Source: a virus
Length of the DNA: 64,000 bases
Virus record (IMG/VR): IMGVR_UViG_3300029267_002119
Span: 1 to 64,000 of that record
Strand: one strand, 5' to 3'
In this document: positions 1 to 7,898 of the stretch, one piece after another
How positions within the stretch are numbered: the stretch's first letter is position 1
Layout of the letters: each line of letters begins with the position of its first letter
Translations under genes and position numbers: made by a program
Notes under the pieces: generated by a model
Database searches by the model: none
Seen by the model: the letters and a program-made list of their open reading frames with translations, nothing else
Told to the model about the DNA's origin: nothing

Positions 1-171
1 GTCGGTCTCGTAGGCGACCTCCTGCACGAAGTCGATGGCCTTCTCCACTAGGTTCCGGGCTACCTGGCGGAAGCCGACGAACCGCTTGACCCGGCGCAGC
101 TTTGGCCGCTTCGAGACGCGGCGATAAGAGAGGACAATGGGCACTGTCCCGCCTTGCACGACGTTCTCCAC
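1..171 (-). CDS. Hypothetical protein, partial (runs off the left edge)
   Basis: Open reading frame of 57 codons that leaves the window without a stop. The start is taken as GTG at 171 because AAAGGAG lies five bases upstream and the previous gene ends just before it at 184. The visible part is rich in Arg, Lys and Val and has no motif I recognise. It continues the leftward operon that begins at 7852, so it is probably co-transcribed with the kinase and methyltransferase genes. Confidence 0.55.
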   Translation of the reverse strand, partial: MENVVQGGTVPIVLSYRRVSKRPKLRRVKRFVGFRQVARNLVEKAIDFVQEVAYETD

Positions 172-183
172 GTCTTCTCCTTT

Positions 184-456
184 CTAGCCGCACACGGCGG
201 CGAGTCTCACGATGTCACCGAGCTTCTCGATCGCACTCGGCGGGGCCGGGATGTAGGGCGCGAGTGTTTCGAGGACATCCTCCCGGATACTCGATCCCCA
301 CATCCCGAGCAGGTTGCGGCACGCCCCGTCGTCGAGCCGCGCACCGCACTTGTGCCGCCACACAGCATCGTCGCCAAACTCGAATCCGCGCTCGCGAAGA
401 TCATTGCACAGTAGCTCGTAGTCCTTCGGATCTGGGGAAGGCGCCTTGAACGCCAC
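184..456 (-). CDS. Hypothetical protein of about 90 aa
   Basis: Follows the kinase stop (459-461) almost without a gap. Two starts are possible: GTG at 456, two bases after the stop, or GTG at 474, overlapping it by 16 bases. Neither has a clear Shine-Dalgarno, so translation is probably coupled to termination of the kinase gene. The frame stays open far upstream to 1068, but that part lies opposite the kinase coding frame and is a high-GC shadow. The protein has three cysteines and several charged residues but no recognisable domain. Function unknown. Confidence 0.55.
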   Translation of the reverse strand: MAFKAPSPDPKDYELLCNDLRERGFEFGDDAVWRHKCGARLDDGACRNLLGMWGSSIREDVLETLAPYIPAPPSAIEKLGDIVRLAAVCG

Positions 457-458
457 CC

Positions 459-2231
459 CTACAATCCATTCCACGTCTTCATGAACGGGCGCTCCTCGGC
501 CGCGATCTTGTTGATCTCCGCGTTGAGGTTTTCGACGTCGCCGAACTCGTTCCAGTCCACGCGTAGGACGCGAGTGTAGCGAGACATCGCGTCCGCGAGC
601 ATCTCGTGCTTGTCGTGGATGCGGCGGAGGTAGTCGAGCGGAACGCCGGACTCCTCGGTGCGGGCGCGGCGCTTCATCCGGTCGAAGCAGGTCTGGGGGT
701 CGGTGCGCAGGTAGACGATCACGTCGGGGTAGCGGAGGAACCGCTTCATCGCCCCGAACGTGTCCTCGTAGATCCCCCACTCGGCCTCGGTCATGTTGCC
801 GTCCTCGCGGACGGTCATGCCGAAGCAGCCATCGGCGAAGATCGTGCGGTCCTGCACGACATCGACGCCGTTGTTCACCAGCTCGGCCGCCAGCGTGTGT
901 TGACGGAAGCGCGCCTGGAGCGCGTGCATCTGGAAGGTGAATCCCCAGCGCTTTGGATCGCCATAGTAGAGGCCGAGCAGCTCCTTGAACCTGCCCTTGA
1001 TGGGCTCGAACAAGACGTGGGTCGGACCATCGTAGCCGGTCCGCAGGCGGGCGAGCATGTTGGCGCACTCGGTGTTGTGCGTCACCTGGAAGTTGCCGAG
1101 CAGGAACCGGCCATCACCGTCGAGCGTGAAGCCCGCGTAGTCGCCACGGCCTAGGGGCTCGACCGTGAAGCCAAACCGCAGTGGGTTCTTCTTCTGCTTG
1201 CGAGGCCGGGGCTTCTTCCGCTCGACGCGCATGGGCAGAAACGTCATGTCGCCAGAGACGGACATCCGGTAGTAGGGACGGTCGTAGCCGGGCACGGTCT
1301 TGATCGAGCGCACGACGCGCAGCCCCAGAGAGCGCGCGACGAAGGCGATGTCGTCGGCGAGCTGCTCACCGCGCTGGACGATCTCGAAGGAGCCCTTGCA
1401 CAGGTAACCGTCGGTATCGAGAAGCCCGGCCAGCAGTCGAGACCTGACCTCGCGCGAACCGTACTTGCAGCGCGCGGGAATGCTGTAACCGTAGTCCTGC
1501 TGCTCCGGCGCCATCAGGTGTCGCAGCTTCTCCAGCAGCGGGTTGCCCTTCCCGTCGCACACGAGTCCGAACGTCGGACAGCGCTCGGGGTATTCGTAGC
1601 GACTCAGGCGACACCCCTCGGTCGGTGCGAAGTCGCGCAGGTAGTCGATCAGTTCCTCGTCCGGGAACGTCAGCTGGATGCCCTGGCTGAGATCCTTGCG
1701 ACCATCCCCCAGCCAGAGCCCGACGAAGTAAGGATCGACCTCGGGCTCGGTCACTGGCGGAAACTCGACCGGAACGGTGAACAGCTTTTGCCGCTCCCGC
1801 CACGTCTTGTCGCGCGTCAGGAACTCGTTGAGGGGAATGTCGATGACCTCATCCGTCAGCGTGTCCACAACGGTCAGCACGTGCACGTCGTTACAGATCC
1901 ATGACGGCGCACGCTTCGGCTTGATCTCGAACATGGGGCCGGTGCCGCGAGTGGTCGAGAGCACCTCGCGCGGCTGACTGTCCGGTCCCATGAGGCGCTG
2001 GCCGACCTCGATCCCACCGGCCTTGACGGTGTAACCGTCGTAGAGCAGCACCGGAGTATCCGGGTCGAGACACTTGCCAGTGCCGATGTTGGCCTCGATC
2101 CCGATGAAGATTCCCTGGCGCTCACGAAGGTGGGGAAGAGCCTGCATGATCGCGTTCGTGTCGATCTCCTGAATCGCCTGTACCTGGGCCTGCACCTCGG
2201 TCTCCTCTTGTTCGTTGGGTTGGCTGGACAT
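459..2231 (-). CDS. Deoxynucleoside kinase precursor with an intein in its P-loop
   Basis: 590-residue precursor. After removal of residues 54-386 the mature enzyme would be about 257 aa, normal for the dNK/dGK family that phosphorylates deoxynucleosides to dNMPs for DNA synthesis. The Walker A motif is rebuilt only by splicing: IEANIGTGK (residues 45-53) joins TECANML. Downstream, QDRTIFAD is the DRS-type catalytic stretch, and an Arg-rich segment (RMKRRARTEE) resembles the LID that contacts phosphates. The start ATG at 2231 lies 16 bases after a TAGAAC hexamer, with a weak GGAAC-type ribosome site. It sits between the methyltransferase gene and a small unknown gene in one leftward operon. 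The unspliced protein should be inactive because the phosphate-binding loop is interrupted. A thymidylate-kinase role is less likely but not excluded. Confidence 0.88.
   Translation of the reverse strand: MSSQPNEQEETEVQAQVQAIQEIDTNAIMQALPHLRERQGIFIGIEANIGTGKCLDPDTPVLLYDGYTVKAGGIEVGQRLMGPDSQPREVLSTTRGTGPMFEIKPKRAPSWICNDVHVLTVVDTLTDEVIDIPLNEFLTRDKTWRERQKLFTVPVEFPPVTEPEVDPYFVGLWLGDGRKDLSQGIQLTFPDEELIDYLRDFAPTEGCRLSRYEYPERCPTFGLVCDGKGNPLLEKLRHLMAPEQQDYGYSIPARCKYGSREVRSRLLAGLLDTDGYLCKGSFEIVQRGEQLADDIAFVARSLGLRVVRSIKTVPGYDRPYYRMSVSGDMTFLPMRVERKKPRPRKQKKNPLRFGFTVEPLGRGDYAGFTLDGDGRFLLGNFQVTHNTECANMLARLRTGYDGPTHVLFEPIKGRFKELLGLYYGDPKRWGFTFQMHALQARFRQHTLAAELVNNGVDVVQDRTIFADGCFGMTVREDGNMTEAEWGIYEDTFGAMKRFLRYPDVIVYLRTDPQTCFDRMKRRARTEESGVPLDYLRRIHDKHEMLADAMSRYTRVLRVDWNEFGDVENLNAEINKIAAEERPFMKTWNGL
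1074..2072 (-). other. LAGLIDADG intein inserted between Lys and Thr of the kinase Walker A motif
   Basis: 333 residues in frame within the kinase gene. The N-terminal residue is Cys in CLDPDTPVLL (block A). NDVHVLTV resembles block B. FVGLWLGDG (about residue 169) and LLAGLLDTDG (about residue 266) are the two LAGLIDADG motifs of a homing endonuclease. The C terminus is VTHN followed by Thr as the +1 extein nucleophile. All expected splicing residues (Cys1, block B His, terminal His-Asn, +1 Thr) and both acidic catalytic residues are present, so splicing and homing both look intact. P-loops are a classic insertion point for inteins because the site is conserved among potential recipient genes. 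Confidence 0.93.
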
Positions 2232-2247
2232 GCTTTAGTTCCGATCC

Positions 2248-2253
2248 GTTCTA
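2248..2253 (-). promoter_or_regulatory. Candidate -10 hexamer TAGAAC before the kinase gene
   Basis: ACGCATAGAACGG on the minus strand, with 16 bases to ATG 2231. The spacing is identical to that at 4747-4752. No clear -35. Confidence 0.25.
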
Positions 2254-2274
2254 TGCGTCATACCATCTGGGGTT

Positions 2275-3993
2275 TCAGCGGTTGTCACCCCCTAGTAGCT
2301 CTTCCGCTGTGAAGCGCTTTAGGCACTTCATGCACGTCGTCTTCTTGCCGGTCTCCCTCATCCGCTCGACGGCCTTGCGGGAGATCAGCTTGATCTCGCC
2401 CTTCGCCTTGCAGCCGGGACAGAAGTAGGCGCCCGAGGTCAGCGCTGACGGCTCTCGCGCGTCCAGGCGGGCGAGCCTCGCTCGGGCGATCTGGGCGTAG
2501 TCCTCGTCTCGGTCGCAGGTCACGAACTGGTAGCCGAGCTTCTTCGCGGCCACGAGCGTTGTCCCGGTTCCGCAGAAGGGGTCGAGCACGACACCGCCGT
2601 CTTGTGTAACGAGCCGGACGAGATACTCCATCAGCGCGAGCGGCTTCTGGGTCGGATGGCTGACGACTTCGTCCTGGTGATCGTCATGCTCGTCGAAGCT
2701 GTCGCCCTCATGGTTGAAGACCAGCTGACACGCGCGGCAGTAGGACCAGCGCTCCCTGGCTGCGGCCTTCGGCGTGTAGAAGAAGCGGCTGGCGCCCCCC
2801 GCGTCTCCATAGCGCGTTCCGTTCGACTCGTCCGGCCGCCCGTCTCCTCGGAAGAGCGACCTGTTCGAGTCGGTACCGAGCCCGCCGCCACACGCGGAGC
2901 CAGCGCCGTGCATCCCACCCTCGATGCTCTGTTCGTCCAGCTCGGCGACCGGGCAGCCAGGGGCGCACTCGTACTCCGGGACCTCCTCCTTGCCGTCGGC
3001 ATCGGCGTATGTCTGGTCAACGCCGCGCTTCGTGCGCGCCTTCAGGTCAATGCGCTGCTTCGCGCCCTCCTCGGGCAGGTTGCGCTTCACGGCCGTTCCG
3101 GTGCGGACGCGTTTCGAGCCAATCAGCTGGCACTCGGGCAGATGGGCCACGATCACGTTCGAGGGCCAGCGCCCGGCCTTCGACTCGCACGCGATGTTCT
3201 TGAAGCCACCCTGGTGGCAGGGCGAGCCGCCCTTGCCCTTCGGGTAGCTCCAGCCGGGGTTCGGCCCGATGCGGCCCGAGTCGACGTTCAGTGCGCCAGT
3301 CCCGTGTTCGAGCACGTGCTCGGCGTAGGTTCCCTTGAACGGCTTGCGGGCCAGCACGATCGGCTCATGGCTGGGTTTTAGTGCCGTGCCCCAGCCCTTC
3401 CAGGCAGCGCCCTCTGGCGTGGCGGGCTCATCGCGGATGACACGAGGCGCGGCCTTGCCACGGTTGTTCCTCATGCTCATCCCATCGGACTGAGTGTGGG
3501 TACGTACCCGGCCTTCGCCCTCGCGCAGCTCGTCGTTGGCGAACTGGAGCGCGAGCGAGTCGGACTTCCCGGTCGAGACCAGGGCGTCGATCGCCTTCGA
3601 GATGTTGTGCGACTTCGGGAAGCCGCTGCCTGTGATCCAGTCGATCTGGTCGTGGACCTCGAAGCCCGCGAACCGGATCGCCATGACACCCCAGTCGTAG
3701 GTACGCGCTCCGAAGAAGCTCAGGAGCCAGCCGCCCGGCTTGAGGACCCGGTAGACTTCGCGCCAGACAGCTGGGCCAGGGACGAACGCGTCCCACTTCG
3801 AGTACATGAAGCCGGGGCCGGACGCCTCGTACTCGCGACCTTCGATCCAGGCGCGCATGACGTCGATCGGGTCAGGCTGGTGCTTGCCCAAGCCGTACGG
3901 AGCATCCGTGCAGCAAGCGTCGATGCACTCGTCGGGAACCTGCCGCAGATACTCCGCAGCTTCTCCAACTCCTACCGTGTTGAGGTAAGACAC
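2275..3993 (-). CDS. DNA methyltransferase, beta class (N4-cytosine or N6-adenine), with zinc ribbons
   Basis: 572 aa. Motif IV appears as DAPY (about residue 31) in place of the usual DPPY, and motif I as DPFCGTGTT (about residue 471), so the order IV then I is that of beta-class amino methyltransferases. The S-adenosylmethionine site FxGxG is intact. A long middle region of over 300 residues probably holds target recognition. It contains two short Cys clusters, ECAPGCP and YCRAC followed by a His-rich stretch. The C terminus carries a zinc-ribbon-like CPGC...CMKC. The start is GTG at 3993, with GGGGG five bases upstream; TTG at 3996 is an alternative. No restriction partner is seen nearby, so self-protection of phage DNA or gene regulation is more likely than a complete restriction-modification system. 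Confidence 0.85.
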   Translation of the reverse strand: MSYLNTVGVGEAAEYLRQVPDECIDACCTDAPYGLGKHQPDPIDVMRAWIEGREYEASGPGFMYSKWDAFVPGPAVWREVYRVLKPGGWLLSFFGARTYDWGVMAIRFAGFEVHDQIDWITGSGFPKSHNISKAIDALVSTGKSDSLALQFANDELREGEGRVRTHTQSDGMSMRNNRGKAAPRVIRDEPATPEGAAWKGWGTALKPSHEPIVLARKPFKGTYAEHVLEHGTGALNVDSGRIGPNPGWSYPKGKGGSPCHQGGFKNIACESKAGRWPSNVIVAHLPECQLIGSKRVRTGTAVKRNLPEEGAKQRIDLKARTKRGVDQTYADADGKEEVPEYECAPGCPVAELDEQSIEGGMHGAGSACGGGLGTDSNRSLFRGDGRPDESNGTRYGDAGGASRFFYTPKAAARERWSYCRACQLVFNHEGDSFDEHDDHQDEVVSHPTQKPLALMEYLVRLVTQDGGVVLDPFCGTGTTLVAAKKLGYQFVTCDRDEDYAQIARARLARLDAREPSALTSGAYFCPGCKAKGEIKLISRKAVERMRETGKKTTCMKCLKRFTAEELLGGDNR

Positions 3994-4010
3994 CAACGCC
4001 CCCGACAGGT

Positions 4011-4730
4011 CTACTCTTCGTCATCCCCCGAGCCAGAGTCTACCTCGTCCTTCAGACGTTGAGCGATTTCTTCAAGACGGCCCCGCATTGCTGCGCAAGC
4101 CGCGTCGAACTCGGCGATTACGCCATCGACGATCTCGGCCGCCTCGCCGATGACCGGCGCGCGCATCTCGCGTCGCAGCTCGGTCGCACGCTGGCGGATC
4201 TCCTGAAGAACTCGCTCCTGGGCGCCGGACCGCAGACGGCTGTAGGCGTCCTCGACCTTGTCGAGCTTCGCCTGGAGCTTCGCCATGCGTTTGATAGCCG
4301 CATCGGCCTTCTCTCGCTCGGCCTCGGCTAACGCCTTCCAGGCGTTGTCCACGGTCTCGAGCGCCTCCTGGGCGCGTGGCGCGTTCTTCGCCACCAGGCT
4401 CTCGCCCGCCATCTGAACGGCGTCCACGAACCAGTCGGCGCCACATCGGGCCGCGCCCTGGACGGCCGACGACCATCCGTCGCGGGCCTTGAGGACCGGA
4501 ACGCCCCACTCCGATCCCAGTTCGTGCGCCTGCCTTGAGAAGTTGTGGGAGACAGCGACCGTGCAGATCACGATCGCGTCGGCCCGCTGCGAGCCGAGCT
4601 TGCCTTTGCCGCTGTTCTGCGCCTGCTGGTCGATCAGCTCGATCTCGAACGCGTTACGCGCCCAGATGGGGATGTTCTTCTCCTTGCCTCCGACCACGAG
4701 CACGCGGGGGCGAGACGGACTGTTGGACAT
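4011..4730 (-). CDS. DUF2325-like N-terminal domain with a long C-terminal coiled coil
   Basis: 239 aa. The N-terminal 90 residues (VLVVGGKEKNIPIW, then IELIDQQ, then DAIVICTVAVSHN) read as a small Rossmann-like fold resembling DUF2325 proteins, which bind or sense an unknown ligand. Residues about 110-230 are rich in Ala, Glu, Lys and Arg with heptad spacing and look like a coiled coil, ending in an acidic tail. The start is ATG at 4730, preceded by TGGAGG and five bases. A TAGAAC hexamer lies 16 bases upstream, so the gene may have its own promoter inside the end of the preceding gene. The biochemical role is not known. Confidence 0.5.
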   Translation of the reverse strand: MSNSPSRPRVLVVGGKEKNIPIWARNAFEIELIDQQAQNSGKGKLGSQRADAIVICTVAVSHNFSRQAHELGSEWGVPVLKARDGWSSAVQGAARCGADWFVDAVQMAGESLVAKNAPRAQEALETVDNAWKALAEAEREKADAAIKRMAKLQAKLDKVEDAYSRLRSGAQERVLQEIRQRATELRREMRAPVIGEAAEIVDGVIAEFDAACAAMRGRLEEIAQRLKDEVDSGSGDDEE

Positions 4731-4746
4731 CACGTCCTCCAGTGAC

Positions 4747-4757
4747 GTTCTACCCAG
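4747..4757 (-). promoter_or_regulatory. Candidate promoter CTGGGTAGAAC before the DUF2325-like gene
   Basis: Overlaps the stop codon of the preceding gene. It matches the CCTGGGTAKAACC elements at 7899 and 7935 over 10-11 bases, and lies 16 bases before ATG 4730. An internal promoter within the leftward operon is possible. Confidence 0.35.
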
Positions 4758-5160
4758 CGTCTGCCACATCCCGGCCGAGATCGGCCAGCGCTTCGACCGC
4801 GTCAGCTGGCCAGCGCGGCTTGATCTCCCTGGTGTGCAGCCGTTTGTCGGTGACCTCGACGACCTCGGCCTCCCAGCCGCCAGCGATCAGATCCTTGAAT
4901 TCGCGAACGATCTTGGAGAACCGCCTGGCCCAGGCCACGTCCTCGAACCGCGTCGGCCCCTTCATGCGCTCTCGACTGACATCACGATCGTCGAGCGTGA
5001 ACCACGATCGGTTGGTGACTCGGCGCCCATCCTTCCATCGATAGCCGATCTCGGTCGATGAGGCCCACTTGATCTCGCGCTTCCCGTTCTTGCTCGTACG
5101 AACGAATCGCAGCAAGATGAAGGACTCTGTCGAATCTCTGACTGTCTCGCGTTCGATCAT
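4750..5160 (-). CDS. Hypothetical protein, 136 aa
   Basis: The start at ATG 5160 has GGAGGAGAC directly upstream and overlaps the previous stop as ATGA, showing translational coupling. The longer frame to 5361 is a shadow of the preceding gene. The protein is charged, with several Trp residues (WASSTEIGYRW, RSWFTLDD, KPRWPADA), and lacks signal peptide or membrane segments. I do not recognise a family. It belongs to a run of five small genes between the phosphatase and the DUF2325-like gene. Confidence 0.65.
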   Translation of the reverse strand: MIERETVRDSTESFILLRFVRTSKNGKREIKWASSTEIGYRWKDGRRVTNRSWFTLDDRDVSRERMKGPTRFEDVAWARRFSKIVREFKDLIAGGWEAEVVEVTDKRLHTREIKPRWPADAVEALADLGRDVADAG

Positions 5161-5396
5161 GTCTCCTCCGCCAACCGGCTCAGTCGGGTGATCGCATCGT
5201 CTGGTTGGCTTGTGATCTCCACCTCGCCGCAGACCGGCGGCAAGCCGTAGGGAGGCGGGAAACTCGTGTGGACTAGTTTGCTGCCTGGGCCGATCCCGAC
5301 GTAGGCCAGCTCGCCGTGCAGCTTGCCCGGATCCGGGTTGACCGGCCCCTCGCTTCCGCACCGCTTACATCGCCAACGGAGCGCACGTTCGCTCAC
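5157..5396 (-). CDS. Small protein with an N-terminal zinc-knuckle-like motif, 79 aa
   Basis: The start is GTG at 5396 with GAGGAGG four bases upstream. Near the N terminus WRCKRCGSEGP has a CxxC pair in a ribbon-like context. A second cysteine further on (PPVCGEVE) may complete a metal site, but a clean four-Cys pattern is not visible. Overlaps the next gene by four bases. Function unknown. Confidence 0.6.
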   Translation of the reverse strand: MSERALRWRCKRCGSEGPVNPDPGKLHGELAYVGIGPGSKLVHTSFPPPYGLPPVCGEVEITSQPDDAITRLSRLAEET

Positions 5397-5419
5397 GGGA
5401 CCTCCTCGGTCAACTAACC

Positions 5420-5782
5420 TCAGCCGCACTTCTCGTCCTCTTCCAGCCGCTTGACGATCCACTGGCAGACGTCGCCGTTGTGGCGGTAGGCGTCGCCCGA
5501 TTCGTGGCGCAGGATCAGGCCACGATCGCATAGGCCATCACGGCCGAGTTGGGGATCGCGAACCTCCAGCAGCTTGCCCTTCCGTCCCTTGCCGGGCCAC
5601 CGGAGCCGACCGATCTTCGTGTCGGTGTTCGTGGTCCAGGGCCGAAGGGTCACCCTCAGATCGGGCCAGGTCTCCTCGATGAAGCGAGCGAGTACCGAGA
5701 GGCGCGGCGGGATCGGCTTGATCTTGAAGCCTGGCATCCACTTGGCGCCTTGCTTGATTTGCCTGATCAGCTCTTGGTCCAC
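5420..5782 (-). CDS. Hypothetical protein, 120 aa
   Basis: GTG start at 5782, with AGGAG three bases upstream (short spacing) and a 16-base overlap with the preceding gene. The sequence is basic in the middle (PGKGRKGKLLEVRDP) and ends in an acidic, helical tail. No known family is recognised. Its place in the tightly coupled cluster suggests co-expression with the phosphatase and ADP-ribosylglycohydrolase. Confidence 0.6.
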   Translation of the reverse strand: MDQELIRQIKQGAKWMPGFKIKPIPPRLSVLARFIEETWPDLRVTLRPWTTNTDTKIGRLRWPGKGRKGKLLEVRDPQLGRDGLCDRGLILRHESGDAYRHNGDVCQWIVKRLEEDEKCG

Positions 5783-5967
5783 GTGCTCCTGCTCTCTTCC
5801 TCCAGCTCCCTGAAGACCCTCCTAAACGCCTCTGCGAACGCGGGAACCTCCTTCTGGACTGTGGCCGTGTCGGCGATCCCGGCTCCCCACAACACCAGGA
5901 GGCGTTGTTTCTCGGGCAGATGCTTGAAGACGCGCTCCATCGGTCCCACGAGCGTCCACTGCCTCAC
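5767..5967 (-). CDS. Hypothetical protein, 66 aa
   Basis: The start is chosen as GTG at 5967 because it overlaps the upstream TGA as GTGA and has AGAGG five bases before it. A longer start at 5982 would lie inside the phosphatase gene. The small, mostly helical protein contains LVLWGAGIADTA and a charged C terminus. No family recognised. Confidence 0.55.
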   Translation of the reverse strand: MRQWTLVGPMERVFKHLPEKQRLLVLWGAGIADTATVQKEVPAFAEAFRRVFRELEEESRSTWTKS

Positions 5968-6791
5968 GAGTACCTCTCCCACAGCTCAAGCTGCCGTGAC
6001 GCCCGGCCGCGCTTCGCTCGTCGCTCCCGCCGGATTTGCCGGGCGAGCGCATCGTGGAACCGCAGCGGAACGAAGGTCGTGTCCGAGTCGCGCGCCTGGT
6101 CGCCGTAGCAGACCGTGATCGGCTCCAGCCGCTCGTCGTCCTTCTCGTTGCTCACGATGACCGCATGGACTCGACGAAAGCCTTCGCCATCGATCCCGAT
6201 CGCGTGCTCGTACTGGGTCACCTCTCGGTGGCTCTCGTGGCCGAACACGATCGTGCCCCAGCGCCCGTCGTAGATCTCGGCCCAGAACACGTCACTCATC
6301 CTGGTGCCGGACAGCTCGTAGTAGTGGTCGTCGAGGTAGCGCGTGCGGAGCATGTAGTCACCGGCGATCTCGGGCGTCGCCATGTGCGGCGTGACGCCGC
6401 CGTGGACGCAGAACAGGTCCAGCTCGTGGACTACGATGTAGCGCGGGAGCGCCTCCATCCAGTCAAGCTCCTCGCGGGTGAGCTGGCGGTAGAGCTTCTT
6501 GTCTTCGGGCGCCGGGATCCGATCGCGGCCCGGCTTCGGGATACGGCGGCGGGTTCGCACGTAGGCGTCCTCGTGGTTGCCGCTGATGACCTCCAGTGAC
6601 CGCAGCGCGCCGGACCTGGCGCGGAACTGCCAGGTCATCGCGATGCGCAGGCACGCCTTGGACGCGGGGCCTCGATCAACCAGGTCGCCCAGGAGGATGA
6701 TGCGGTCGACACCGCGCTCCTCCAGCTCACCAATCATCTCAGCCAGCTCGGTCGCGTGTCCGTGTACGTCTCCTATGATCCCGACCCTCAC
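5964..6791 (-). CDS. PPP-family metallophosphoesterase (bis-nucleosyl tetraphosphatase or Ser/Thr phosphatase-like)
   Basis: 275 aa. The full dimetal signature is present in order: GDVHGH (7-12), GDLVDRG (35-41), GNHED (71-75), HGG (130-132) and a later FGHE near residue 184. This arrangement is that of PPP phosphatases and of PrpE/ApaH-like enzymes that cleave Ap4A or dephosphorylate proteins, and is known from phages such as lambda (Ninth phosphatase). The substrate cannot be told from sequence. GTG at 6791 overlaps the stop of the upstream ADP-ribosylglycohydrolase (GTGA), so the two are translated together. Both act on nucleotide-derived signals, which fits a role in countering host stress or defence, but this is inference. 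Confidence 0.85.
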   Translation of the reverse strand: MRVGIIGDVHGHATELAEMIGELEERGVDRIILLGDLVDRGPASKACLRIAMTWQFRARSGALRSLEVISGNHEDAYVRTRRRIPKPGRDRIPAPEDKKLYRQLTREELDWMEALPRYIVVHELDLFCVHGGVTPHMATPEIAGDYMLRTRYLDDHYYELSGTRMSDVFWAEIYDGRWGTIVFGHESHREVTQYEHAIGIDGEGFRRVHAVIVSNEKDDERLEPITVCYGDQARDSDTTFVPLRFHDALARQIRRERRAKRGRASRQLELWERYS

Positions 6792-7852
6792 GCTGCCTCC
6801 ACGAGCCGCTCGGCCAGGTTGGCGAGGTAGGAGCTGTCCTCGATTCGCTCGATCCAGTCGGCGGGCACGCCCTTCTGGCCGCCGAGGCCCCAGTAGGCTC
6901 CCGCGAATGCGCCGGAAATGCAGCCGATCGAGTCCGAGTCGCCGACCGTGTTGGCGCCGTAGCGCACGGTCTCGACGTATCCCTCGCCACGAGCGTGGGC
7001 GAGCAGGAAGCAGTAGAGCGAACTGGCCAGCGCCTCGTCACCGTGCCAGCTCTCGCCGAGCGCGAGGTCGTGTGCCCCATAGTTGACCATCACACGCTCG
7101 GGGGTGATCTCACCGGCGAGCGTCGCCTTGAGAGCGCGCGGCACGCGATCGAGGAGGCTGAGGAGCTTCGGGTCGTACTCGCCCAGCTCCCAGCCGCACG
7201 TCTCCATCAGGTCGGGGAGCAAGAACTCGGCGGTAATGTCGCCGCCGGTCACCTTCCCCCGGGCGAGCATATGAACCGCGAGCGCCCCCAGCTGCGCGGC
7301 CTGCCACGCTGACGGGTGGCCGTGCGTGCAGATCGCCTGGGCCTTCGCGATCTCCATGATCGTCTCGGGCTCATCGTAGACCAGGCCGACCGGCGCGGTT
7401 CGCATCACTCCGCCGCAGCCCTTCGAGTGCTTGATGCCGCTCTCGAGCCAGTGGGCGCCGTTCTCTAGGTTCCGGCACCCGCCCATGCACGTGTTCCCGG
7501 GCGCGCGGCCCGACTGGTCGGATCGCAGCCACCTGATGAGGTGCTTGACCACGACTGGCATCACGAAGTGGGGGTCGGCCATGTCGGCCGTGCAGACCGG
7601 ATGACCGAGCAGCTCGGCTGCCGCGCGCTCATGCTTGATGCTGGCCGCCGCGTCAAGGAGCCCCTCGGCGATGGCGATTGTCATGCACGTGTCGTCCGTG
7701 AAGCGGCCGTTCGTCTGAACCAGGTTGCGGATCCCTGCCTGGCCAAACCGGCGGCGGATCCCCTCCATCCCCATGAACTCGGTCGGCGCGCCGAGCGCGT
7801 CGCCGCACGCGAGTCCGTAGATCACTGCCTTGCTTCGATCGGGTGTCATCAT
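6788..7852 (-). CDS. ADP-ribosylglycohydrolase family protein (DraG/ARH-like)
   Basis: 354 aa. Three hallmark motifs bind the two Mg ions and ADP-ribose: GLACGDALGAPTEF near residues 13-26, TDDT at 52-55 and GDSDSIG near 304-310 followed by GAFAGAYWG. The family removes ADP-ribose from Arg or other targets, or acts on related adducts. In a phage it could reverse host ADP-ribosylation or recycle NAD products. The start is the first of two adjacent ATGs (7852), placed six bases after GGAGG. The frame continues upstream to 8083, but that part would overlap the divergent gene and control region and is rejected. First gene of the leftward operon, driven by the motif at 7899-7913. Confidence 0.87.
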   Translation of the reverse strand: MMTPDRSKAVIYGLACGDALGAPTEFMGMEGIRRRFGQAGIRNLVQTNGRFTDDTCMTIAIAEGLLDAAASIKHERAAAELLGHPVCTADMADPHFVMPVVVKHLIRWLRSDQSGRAPGNTCMGGCRNLENGAHWLESGIKHSKGCGGVMRTAPVGLVYDEPETIMEIAKAQAICTHGHPSAWQAAQLGALAVHMLARGKVTGGDITAEFLLPDLMETCGWELGEYDPKLLSLLDRVPRALKATLAGEITPERVMVNYGAHDLALGESWHGDEALASSLYCFLLAHARGEGYVETVRYGANTVGDSDSIGCISGAFAGAYWGLGGQKGVPADWIERIEDSSYLANLAERLVEAA

Positions 7853-7898
7853 CTTCAACCTCCATCCCTCCCAACAACCGCAGGTCCCTTTCTCACAA

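Noticed and set aside
184-1068. 294-codon frame ending at 184
   Set aside because: Upstream of about 474 it overlaps the kinase C-terminal domain in another frame and is Arg-rich; only the last 90 codons are free of the kinase.
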